Positions 57,661-64,000 of a stretch of DNA of 64,000 bases are shown piece by piece (the stretch's first letter is position 1; each line of letters opens with the position of its first letter). Origin of the DNA: JBGSMF01 sp964651475 (GTDB lineage: Bacteria > Chloroflexota > Anaerolineae > Fen-1058); the NCBI GenBank assembly GCA_964651475.1, contig CAZYXV010000017.1:28396-92395 (forward strand). Reading direction: 5' to 3'. Below the pieces are notes generated by a model that worked only from the letters and a program-made list of their open reading frames with translations, ran no database searches and was not told the origin of the DNA. The translations under genes and the position numbers were made by a program.

Positions 57661-57694
57661 GAGCGCCCCTGGGCGCAATGAAGGAGCAAATACT

Positions 57695-58672
57695 ATGATG
57701 ATGACAAAACGTGAACGGCTAGAAGCGACAATACGAGGCGAGGCGGTAGATCGGCTGGCTGTGGCCATGTGGCGGCATTTTCCTGTGGACGACCAGGACC
57801 CGCGCGAACTGGCAAATTCGACGATTGCCTTTCAACGCCAGTACGATTTTGACTTTGTCAAAGTCACTCCCGCCTCCAGTTTTTGCATAAAGGATTGGGG
57901 AGCCGATGACGTCTGGCAGGGCGATCCGGAAGGCACCCGCGCTTACACGATCCGGCCGGTGCAGTCGCCGGAAGACTGGCGCGCGCTGCCCATGCTGGAT
58001 CCGTGCGCGGGCACATTGGGGAACCAATTGCGCTGCCTGGAGTTTATCCGGGACGAGTTGGGCAGGGAGGCGCCTTTTATCCAGACGATTTTTAATCCGC
58101 TTTCACAGGCCAAGAACCTGGTGGGGGGCGGGCGATTACTGGCTCAGATGCGCCGCTTTCCTCAAGCTTTCAAGGCCGGTCTGGAAACAATCACCCAGAC
58201 TACGATCCATTTTATTAGAGAGGCGAAAAAGACCGGCATCGCCGGCATTTTTTTGGCGGCGCAGCATGCCAGCCTGGGCTTGATGAGCGAAGCCGAGTAC
58301 GCCGAGTTTGGCAAGCCATACGATTTGCGCCTGCTTGAAGAAACAGGGGATTTGTGGCTTAACGTGTTGCACTTGCACGGCGACGAGGTGATGTTTGATT
58401 TGTTGGCCGATTATGCCGTTCAGGTGTGGAACTGGCACGATCGTGAGACCTGGCCGACTTTGCGAGAAGCTCTGCCAAAAATCAAGGGCGCGGTATGTGG
58501 AGGGCTTGAGCGCGACGCTACAATGTTATTGGGAACGCCAGAGTTAGTGCAAGAAAAAATCGCTGATGCCATCCAGCAGACAGGGGGGCGGCGGTACATT
58601 GTAGGAACAGGTTGCGTGATACGGGTGACTACCCCGCTGGTTAACCTGCGAACTGCGCGCGCCGCCGTGTAG
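57695..58672 (+). CDS. Uroporphyrinogen decarboxylase (URO-D) family protein
   Basis: A 325-residue protein with the URO-D fold, opening with MMMTKRERLEATIRGEAVDR. The family includes heme-pathway decarboxylases and methyl- or demethylating cobalamin enzymes (MtaA/CmuA types). The typical heme URO-D N-terminal RQAGRY motif is not seen, and the zinc-binding HxC of methyltransferases is replaced by a single HLHGDEV. It is therefore a member of unknown specificity. AAGGAG precedes the ATG. The stop is TAG. Confidence 0.8.
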   Translation: MMMTKRERLEATIRGEAVDRLAVAMWRHFPVDDQDPRELANSTIAFQRQYDFDFVKVTPASSFCIKDWGADDVWQGDPEGTRAYTIRPVQSPEDWRALPMLDPCAGTLGNQLRCLEFIRDELGREAPFIQTIFNPLSQAKNLVGGGRLLAQMRRFPQAFKAGLETITQTTIHFIREAKKTGIAGIFLAAQHASLGLMSEAEYAEFGKPYDLRLLEETGDLWLNVLHLHGDEVMFDLLADYAVQVWNWHDRETWPTLREALPKIKGAVCGGLERDATMLLGTPELVQEKIADAIQQTGGRRYIVGTGCVIRVTTPLVNLRTARAAV

Positions 58673-58685
58673 AGCCTATATGACA

Positions 58686-58836
58686 AATGTCACCCACTAA
58701 GGGTGACATTAATCACTAGGCTCAAAGGTTAGAATGTGGTAAGATACAGTCAACAGGGCAAAGCCCTGAAAATAAAAACGGTCTCCTCCTTTCCTTGGCT
58801 GCAGCTTCCACCTGATTTCCCCGTTCAGGTGGAAGC
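58686..58836. other. Gene-free convergent region with two hairpins
   Basis: AATGTCACCC pairs with GGGTGACATT (58686-58710), and GCTTCCACCTGA pairs with TCAGGTGGAAGC (58804-58836). Neither is followed by a clean T-run. They sit between the URO-D-family gene and the convergent helicase gene and probably end both transcripts. Confidence 0.5.
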
Positions 58837-58841
58837 CTGCT

Positions 58842-61412
58842 TTAAAGCACCAGAACATCCAGCAAATGCCTGATTTGTGCCTTGTCCTCGCTTTGCAAAT
58901 CATCGCTGCCAGGCCCAATACACGCCGGGCACCCTCTTTCACATTCACATGTCATAACCAAACCGCGCGCTGCTTTGAGTAGATCTACGTGCAAGTCAAA
59001 TAATGCTGCTGATAGGCCGATACCGGCCGGAATGCGCTCGTAAACGGTGACGGTGGGCAATCGGGTGAATGGCGAGCGCTGCTCGGCCATCACGCCAATG
59101 TCGCGCGGGTCACACATCAGGTACAGCGGCGCCAGATTGCCGATGATGTACGCCAGTCCACCCAACGCCGTCCGCGCGCCTCGCGCCGACTCAGCGCGAT
59201 GGTGGCAGATGGGGCACAATGTAATCAGATTATCCAGAGCGTTAGCTTGTAGATAAAACTCGTCTTGCGCGCCGGGCGCGCGTTCAAATTCCCTGAACGG
59301 CTTGATATGATGGACATCGTGCTGCCGGTTTTCTTTTTCTGGTGCGCCGCACTGGCGGCAACGGTAGCCGTCGCGCTGGCGCGCTGCCTGCCGCTGCGCT
59401 TCCCAATTCGGCCCATAATCATTTGGCCCCAGCAATATCCCCTGCGCCAGCAATGATGGTGTGGCGTGGGGCGAGATGCAAAACCAGTAGGCCGACGTTT
59501 GCATGTGCTGTTCGGGCAACTCGATTTCTCCCCATCCAAGCGTTTCGTGTGTGTACAGCTTGATTTTGCGATAGCCGCTGGCTCTCCACGTTACCGAAAC
59601 CTCGCCGAGCGCTTTGATAGTGGTTCCCACCTCTTGGCGCGCGGATTCCTCAATGATCTCGATCTGGGTGGCGGCGCTGGCGTCAGTATAATAGTCTACC
59701 TGGGTCGCCTGGACCCATGCCTGCCCTGCTTCCCAATCCAGGCGCTGCACCTGGTAGGATTGGCCTTCGTGCAGGTATACGGCGCCCTCGTGAACCAGGA
59801 GGGGCGCCGAGACTCGATCTACTTGCCCAATGGTGTGGGGCGGGGTAAAGCCCGTGTCCAGAATGACAATGGCGTCGTTGGCGCTGGCGCGCAGGTTAGT
59901 ATGGCTGGCGGGGTAGGCGTCATTCATCCAAAAGTATTTTACGGGCTGCGTGGCGCGCCGCGCAGCTTGCTTGTGGAGAATGTTTTCGTCGGCCAACGCG
60001 TCGAGCAATGCCAGGGTTTGATCAAAGCGGCCAAACGTTTCGCCCGCCTCGAAAGGCAACTCGAACGCCGCACACTTGAGGTGCTGCGATAGGATGACGA
60101 GGTTATCCGGCGCGGCGAGCCCGTGCTCGGGGTTTCGCTCGAAAAAATAACGTGGATGCGCGGCGATGTATTGGTCGAGCGGGGCGGCCGAGGCCACCAG
60201 AATCGCCGCCGATGCTTCATTGCGCCGCCCGGCCCGGCCGGCCTGCTGCCACGCGCTGGCAATCGTTCCAGGGAACCCTACCAGCACTGCCGCGCCCAAC
60301 CGCCCAATATCTACCCCCAGCTCGAGCGCATTGGTGGCGACCACGCCGCGCACGCTGCCGTCGCGCAGCCCCTTTTCAATCGCGCGGCGCTCGTCGGCCA
60401 GGTAGCCGCCCCGATAGCCGCGAATGGCGGCCGCGTCGCCTCCTTGCGCGGCGACCGCTTCGCGCAGATAGGTGAGCAGCACCTCGGTGGTGAGCCGCGA
60501 GCGGGCAAAGGCGACTGTTTGCACGCCGGCCAAAACAAGCCTCGCGGCCACGTCGCGCGCTTCGAGCGTGGCGCTGCGCCGCCGCCCTAATCTGGGATCC
60601 ACCAGGGGCGGGTTGACGATGATGAAATATTTTTCGCCGCGCGGCGCGCCGTCGTCGTCAATCAGGGTCATGGTTGTCTCGGTGATTTGCTGCGCCAGAT
60701 CGAGCGGGTTGGCAATCGTGGCCGAACAGCAGATGAATTGCGGCGACGCGCCGTAAAAGGCGGCCACGCGCTTGAGGCGGCGGACGAGGTTGGCTACGTG
60801 GCTGCCAAACACGCCCCGGTAGGTATGCACTTCGTCCAGCACCACAAAACGCAAATTCTGAAAAAAGGCTGCCCAGCGGGTGTGGTGCGGCAAGATGCCA
60901 GTGTGCAGCATGTCGGGATTGGTGATCGTAATGCCGCCCTGAGCGCGCGCGGCGCGGCGGCGGTCTTGGGATGTGTCGCCGTCATACGTGCGGGCCGGCA
61001 CGGTCGCTCCATCGCCTTGCAGCACTGCCGATAACTCGCCGAGCGCGGCAAGTTGATCTTGCGCCAGCGCCTTGGTGGGAAAGAGGTACAAGGCGGTGGC
61101 GCGCGGGTCGTTCAGCAGCGCATTTAATACGGGGGCGTTGTAACACAGCGTCTTGCCCGACGCGGTGGAGGTCACGACGACGAGGTGCTCACCGCGCCAG
61201 GCGGCTTCTATGGCTTGAGCCTGGTGTGTGTATAGCGACTCGATACCTTGCAAGCGGAGGGCGTTTATCAGGCGCTTGTCCAGATGTGTGGGAAAGGGGG
61301 CAAAACGCCCGGCGCGCGCGGGCAGGCGTTCCCAGGCCGCCACGCTGCGCATAAAAGCGTGGTCGCCGCGCAATGTATCGAGAACCGCTCGAATGTCCAC
61401 GTTACTTGTCAC
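58842..61412 (-). CDS. MrfA-like DEAD/DEAH helicase with DUF1998 and an internal HNH domain
   Basis: An 856-residue superfamily 2 helicase. Motif I is VVTSTASGKTL, II is VVLDEVHTYRG, motif VI QQAGRAGRRN. The C-terminal DUF1998-type region ends in CECERGCPACIG, whose four cysteines bind zinc in the MrfA family, known for mitomycin-type DNA damage repair. Residues ~668-741 are an HNH nuclease-like domain (CRQCGAPEKENRQHDVHHIK, ALDNLITLCPICHH) placed inside the C-terminal region. Both zinc knuckles (CxxC) and the HH of the active site are present. The HNH could give the helicase a nicking activity. The start codon lies in the promoter of the divergent HAD gene. Confidence 0.88.
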   Translation of the reverse strand: MTSNVDIRAVLDTLRGDHAFMRSVAAWERLPARAGRFAPFPTHLDKRLINALRLQGIESLYTHQAQAIEAAWRGEHLVVVTSTASGKTLCYNAPVLNALLNDPRATALYLFPTKALAQDQLAALGELSAVLQGDGATVPARTYDGDTSQDRRRAARAQGGITITNPDMLHTGILPHHTRWAAFFQNLRFVVLDEVHTYRGVFGSHVANLVRRLKRVAAFYGASPQFICCSATIANPLDLAQQITETTMTLIDDDGAPRGEKYFIIVNPPLVDPRLGRRRSATLEARDVAARLVLAGVQTVAFARSRLTTEVLLTYLREAVAAQGGDAAAIRGYRGGYLADERRAIEKGLRDGSVRGVVATNALELGVDIGRLGAAVLVGFPGTIASAWQQAGRAGRRNEASAAILVASAAPLDQYIAAHPRYFFERNPEHGLAAPDNLVILSQHLKCAAFELPFEAGETFGRFDQTLALLDALADENILHKQAARRATQPVKYFWMNDAYPASHTNLRASANDAIVILDTGFTPPHTIGQVDRVSAPLLVHEGAVYLHEGQSYQVQRLDWEAGQAWVQATQVDYYTDASAATQIEIIEESARQEVGTTIKALGEVSVTWRASGYRKIKLYTHETLGWGEIELPEQHMQTSAYWFCISPHATPSLLAQGILLGPNDYGPNWEAQRQAARQRDGYRCRQCGAPEKENRQHDVHHIKPFREFERAPGAQDEFYLQANALDNLITLCPICHHRAESARGARTALGGLAYIIGNLAPLYLMCDPRDIGVMAEQRSPFTRLPTVTVYERIPAGIGLSAALFDLHVDLLKAARGLVMTCECERGCPACIGPGSDDLQSEDKAQIRHLLDVLVL

Positions 61413-61434
61413 CTTGTCCTGGTGTGGTTATAAT
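61406..61434 (+). promoter_or_regulatory. Promoter of the HAD phosphatase gene
   Basis: TTGTCA (61406-61411), a 17-base spacer and TATAAT (61429-61434), 26 bases before the ATG at 61460. It overlaps the first codons of the divergent helicase gene, so the two genes may compete for expression. Confidence 0.75.
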
Positions 61435-61459
61435 AAAGCTAATCTGTCAAACAAATTCA

Positions 61460-62128
61460 ATGATGCACACACCTGCTTTTGACTCTCAAGCCGTACGCGC
61501 GGTGCTGTTCGACCTGGATGGCACGCTGGTAGATACCGACGATGCGCTGGTCGAACAATGGGCGGCGCGCCTTTCGCCATTGGCGCGCGTGTGGCCGCGT
61601 TTTGCCCCGCAACATCTGGCGCGCCGCCTGGTGATGACTAGCGAAGGCCCTATCAATCTGATAATGACGGCGCTAGATGTGCTGGGACTGGATCGGGTCG
61701 TCGTCAACCCGCGCAAGGTGCGCCTCGCGGCCCGCCTCGAACGAGCGGTGCCGGGTACCGTCGAGTTGGTAAGGTCGCTGGCCGGACGATTCCCCCTGGC
61801 CGTGGTCACCAGCCGCGGCGACGCCGGCGCCTACGGGTTTTTGAATCAGGTTGGCATTGCCGGCTGCTTTCGCGCCATCGTCACGTGCCAAACGAGTTGG
61901 CGCATCAAGCCGCACCCTGAACCGGTGCGCCGCGCTGCCGCAGCGTTGAACGTGCCCGTCGAGGCGTGCCTGATGGTGGGCGACACGACGATGGATATCC
62001 GCGCAGCGCGCCGCGCCAGCGCGTGGGGATGCGGCGTGCTGTGCGGCTTTGGCGAGCGCGACGAATTGGAACGCGCCGGCGCGCATCTTGTGTTGGAAAG
62101 CACGGCCCTCCTCAGCGATTGGCTATAA
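61460..62128 (+). CDS. HAD-superfamily phosphatase
   Basis: A 222-residue haloacid-dehalogenase-like hydrolase. Motif I with the nucleophile Asp is AVLFDLDGTLVDTDD, motif II is LAVVTSRGD, the lysine of motif III is in RIKPHPEP and motif IV is CLMVGDTTMDIRAA. A helical C1 cap follows motif I. It resembles phosphoglycolate phosphatase and pyrophosphatase PpaX types, but the substrate is open. There are two ATG codons in a row at the start. Confidence 0.88.
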   Translation: MMHTPAFDSQAVRAVLFDLDGTLVDTDDALVEQWAARLSPLARVWPRFAPQHLARRLVMTSEGPINLIMTALDVLGLDRVVVNPRKVRLAARLERAVPGTVELVRSLAGRFPLAVVTSRGDAGAYGFLNQVGIAGCFRAIVTCQTSWRIKPHPEPVRRAAAALNVPVEACLMVGDTTMDIRAARRASAWGCGVLCGFGERDELERAGAHLVLESTALLSDWL

Positions 62129-62186
62129 CGTAAGCATCACACACGCCCGATTTGGGCAATATGTCGAATTGTGTGTAAATTCGCTC

Positions 62187-62209
62187 CGCCCGCAGTTCAA
62201 CTGCGGGCG
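62187..62209. repeat. GC-rich hairpin in a gene-free gap
   Basis: CGCCCGCAG pairs with CTGCGGGCG around TTCAA. It lies in the 216-base gap between two convergent genes (62129-62344), in which nothing else was recognised. No T-run follows, so a terminator function is uncertain. Confidence 0.5.
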
Positions 62210-62344
62210 AACTGGCAAATTACACAAGATTTGCTATGCTGCCCCGATTTGCACCAGACTGGCTTGTTGGGTCAACATGCTTAAACCCGTGGCGACTCTT
62301 GAAGACGCACCACGAGGCAAGGTGGAAGTGCAAACCAGGTGTGA

Positions 62345-63097
62345 TCACGGATTTAATGTGCGAATCAATTCAGCGTTGAGTGCATTATAGCCTTGGGCGT
62401 TGAGATGTAAAAAATCTTTGCTGTAGAGAGATTTTACCGTGCCTTCCCCATCGGCCAAAATGAGACCTGTGTCGAAAACCTTCACCTCCTCACTCTTGAG
62501 CGAGGCAATATACTTGTTGACGTCGTCAATCGCTATAGCTACATCATCTGACCAAAAGGGCCTCCGTTCCAGCGGAACTTGCCCCAGAGGGAAGATGGTT
62601 GTCAAGATGACTTGGGCACCGTCGTTCACCGACCGCTCAACGATTCTTTGAATGTTGGCTTTGCAGTCGGCGACAATACTTGCTCTCTGTTCAGGAAACA
62701 ACGGGATGGTCTTTAGGTCGTTGGTGCCCACTTGAATGATGACGATGTGTGGGTGTAATGGCCTGATGTGATAATCGAAACGTTGACTGACCTGGGCCGT
62801 TGTCTGTGAACCGATACCACGATTAACAAACTCAAATTGATCAAGAGCCGGTGAAGGCCATTCAGCGGCTCTTGAATCACCCAAGAACACCACTGTTTTT
62901 CTGGCAGGGTCCGTGTTGCTTTGCTGGTTGGCTTCTATGGGGTAGTAGCCTAATCCCAGCGGGTCTAAACGAGTTTCGTTGAGTTGAAGATAATACCACC
63001 TGCTTTGTCTGTATAGGAAAAGGTTCAATGCCACAGATGCCAGGAGAACGGCGACGAGTAAGACCAGCGCGATGCGGTAGTGCCAATGTGATTTCAT
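62345..63097 (-). CDS. Membrane-anchored SGNH/GDSL hydrolase
   Basis: A 250-residue esterase-like protein with an N-terminal TM anchor (IALVLLVAVLLASVALNLFL), so the catalytic domain is outside the membrane. The SGNH blocks are visible: block I VVFLGDSRAAEW with the nucleophile Ser, block II glycine in NRGIGSQTT, block III IIQVGTNDL and block V DFLHLNAQGYNAL with Asp and His. Substrates of this family include acetylated sugars and lipids. It lies 6 bases behind the NUDIX gene on the same strand. Confidence 0.88.
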   Translation of the reverse strand: MKSHWHYRIALVLLVAVLLASVALNLFLYRQSRWYYLQLNETRLDPLGLGYYPIEANQQSNTDPARKTVVFLGDSRAAEWPSPALDQFEFVNRGIGSQTTAQVSQRFDYHIRPLHPHIVIIQVGTNDLKTIPLFPEQRASIVADCKANIQRIVERSVNDGAQVILTTIFPLGQVPLERRPFWSDDVAIAIDDVNKYIASLKSEEVKVFDTGLILADGEGTVKSLYSKDFLHLNAQGYNALNAELIRTLNP

Positions 63098-63103
63098 GGT
63101 TTG

Positions 63104-63631
63104 TCAAACAAGATTAGATGCAAGTTCGCGCAGTCCTACTCTGCTTGGTTCGCCGTCGGACCACTCTTCCAGGTTTGCTTCGTCTGCAGTTTCGTTATCG
63201 TCTTTAAACACGAACCTGGCCTTTATCCTTTTTCCCCCAAGTACCAATGGTAGCCAGTAAGATGCATCAGCCCACATGCGCTCAAATGGAATTTCGTCAA
63301 TCTTGTACCAGGCCGGTTTCATCTCATCACTTTCGACTGGATTCCCAGCCCATTCTTTAGCTACAAAGACGTGCACTACTTGACTCCAGGCAGGCTTTGA
63401 CGGAAACAAAAAAATGAGATGACCGACTTGGCGCAGATCATTGACCGAAACTTTAATCCCGGTTTCTTCTTCCAGTTCCCTCGCCGTTGCTGCTTCTATA
63501 GTTTCGCCGGTTTCAACACCTCCTCCAAAACCGGCGTATTTACCTGCCCCAAAGCCGCATTTTTTAAGCCCTAAAAGGACTTCACTGGGTGGATTGCCCC
63601 GTGTTAAAAAACATAGGGTTCTGTCTTTCAT
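63104..63631 (-). CDS. NUDIX hydrolase (MTH1-like, 8-oxo-dGTP type)
   Basis: A 175-residue NUDIX hydrolase. The NUDIX box is seen in GGGVETGETIEAATARELEEETGI, split here as GGGVETGETIEAA and ARELEEETGI. The segment before it, KKCGFGAGKYAGFGGG, closely resembles the human MTH1 type that removes oxidised purine nucleotides. I chose ATG 63631 with AAGGA upstream; an in-frame ATG 34 codons earlier gives a low-complexity extension. Role: cleaning of the nucleotide pool. Confidence 0.9.
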   Translation of the reverse strand: MKDRTLCFLTRGNPPSEVLLGLKKCGFGAGKYAGFGGGVETGETIEAATARELEEETGIKVSVNDLRQVGHLIFLFPSKPAWSQVVHVFVAKEWAGNPVESDEMKPAWYKIDEIPFERMWADASYWLPLVLGGKRIKARFVFKDDNETADEANLEEWSDGEPSRVGLRELASNLV

Positions 63632-63775
63632 TATTGATTCCTTATAGACCAGGTCAGCGGCCCAACCATTTTTGTCCGGAAAGCCGCGTAGCACAGTCCC
63701 CTGCCCACCAGTGGACAGGCTTGTGAGCGCCATGGTCGTCGCTTGAATGGCGTTCTATCTTAGCCGCCGACTGCC

Positions 63776-63958
63776 TTATGCCATCTCTCGGTCGCTTATT
63801 TGCGGCATAGTTTCGATGAGAGCACGCAAAACTGCGTTCACGGCCTCCGACGTGGTGAATACTTGAGCAATATCGGGGTCTAACGCAATGATACGTTGTC
63901 CCTCTTCAAGTTGAATAGCAAACCGGTTCGGGCGTGCTTTGTGATCATTAGTGTCAAC
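63776..63958 (-). pseudogene. Small conserved-looking reading frame without start codon
   Basis: A 60-codon stretch reads coherently (NDHKARPNRFAIQLEEGQRI, IALDPDIAQVFTTSEAVNAV, LRALIETMPQISDREMA) and ends in TAA at 63776. It is open back to a TAA just before 63958, yet no ATG, GTG or TTG stands at its front. It may be a gene whose start was lost, or it may start at a rare codon. Function unknown. The rest of the right edge to 64000 shows no other gene. Confidence 0.35.
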
Positions 63959-64000
63959 TTAAGGCTCTTACGCTAACAGTGGGGCGGTGCGTCGCAAGCG

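Noticed and set aside
58730..58800. c-di-GMP riboswitch suggested by CAGGGCAAAGCC
   Set aside because: Only one short word fits; the paired helices of the GEMM class are absent and the site lies between convergent gene ends.

Overview
The window looks like chromosomal DNA of a GC-rich, free-living bacterium, most likely Chloroflexota of the Anaerolineae type. This is inferred from gene content and style: lipoproteins with Thr/Pro-rich linkers, family-5 peptide ABC transporters, a DUF438/hemerythrin/ferredoxin locus, large membrane glycosyltransferase-like proteins and many short palindromic intergenic repeats. No rRNA, prophage, CRISPR array or complete insertion sequence was seen.

Layout. 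1-420: end of a membrane-protein gene, then tRNA-Arg and two tRNA-Ser genes. 576-10616: a catabolic-looking operon (class III aminotransferase, aldehyde dehydrogenase, alpha/beta hydrolase, two CoA-transferase subunits, C45 acyltransferase/amidohydrolase, SH3 lipoprotein, creatininase-family protein). An AbiEii-type toxin-antitoxin pair is embedded between the CoA-transferase subunit genes. 10681-17142: Trm112-like, HEAT and zinc-ribbon proteins, tRNA-Lys, rnhB, two glycosyltransferases, rfbD, trmD and an ECF sigma factor. 17176-25772: a complete peptide ABC transporter operon with two binding proteins. 26262-30209: histidine kinase and two response regulators. 30477-34150: a bifunctional penicillin-binding protein and a TPR/HEAT protein.

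34277-35547 is the most unusual part. A tRNA gene with a CUA anticodon (a predicted amber suppressor) is followed on the same strand by an unknown 153-codon gene. An 11-bp hairpin in that gene's leader covers its ribosome binding site. Overlapping its end is a peptidyl-tRNA hydrolase 2-like gene whose fifth codon is an in-frame UAG. Many neighbouring genes end in UAG, so the genome is not recoded. The arrangement suggests a self-contained nonsense-suppression cassette in which the tRNA licenses expression of the hydrolase.

35374-39175: GH5 hydrolase, YdeI-like protein and secreted proteins. 39443-44775: an iron-sulfur protein, two MinD/ParA-like ATPases flanking a tandem nucleotide cyclase, and an SDR epimerase. 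44829-46919: a second, inverted copy of the peptide permease pair, with long stretches of perfect DNA identity to the first. 47202-52025: a Crp/Fnr regulator next to an operon of ferredoxins, methyltransferase, hemerythrin, DUF166 and DUF438 proteins, with an FNR-like box at the expected activator position. 52895-54613: a putative type II restriction-modification pair. 54889-63631: membrane protein, URO-D-family protein, MrfA-like helicase carrying an HNH domain, HAD phosphatase, SGNH hydrolase and a NUDIX hydrolase.
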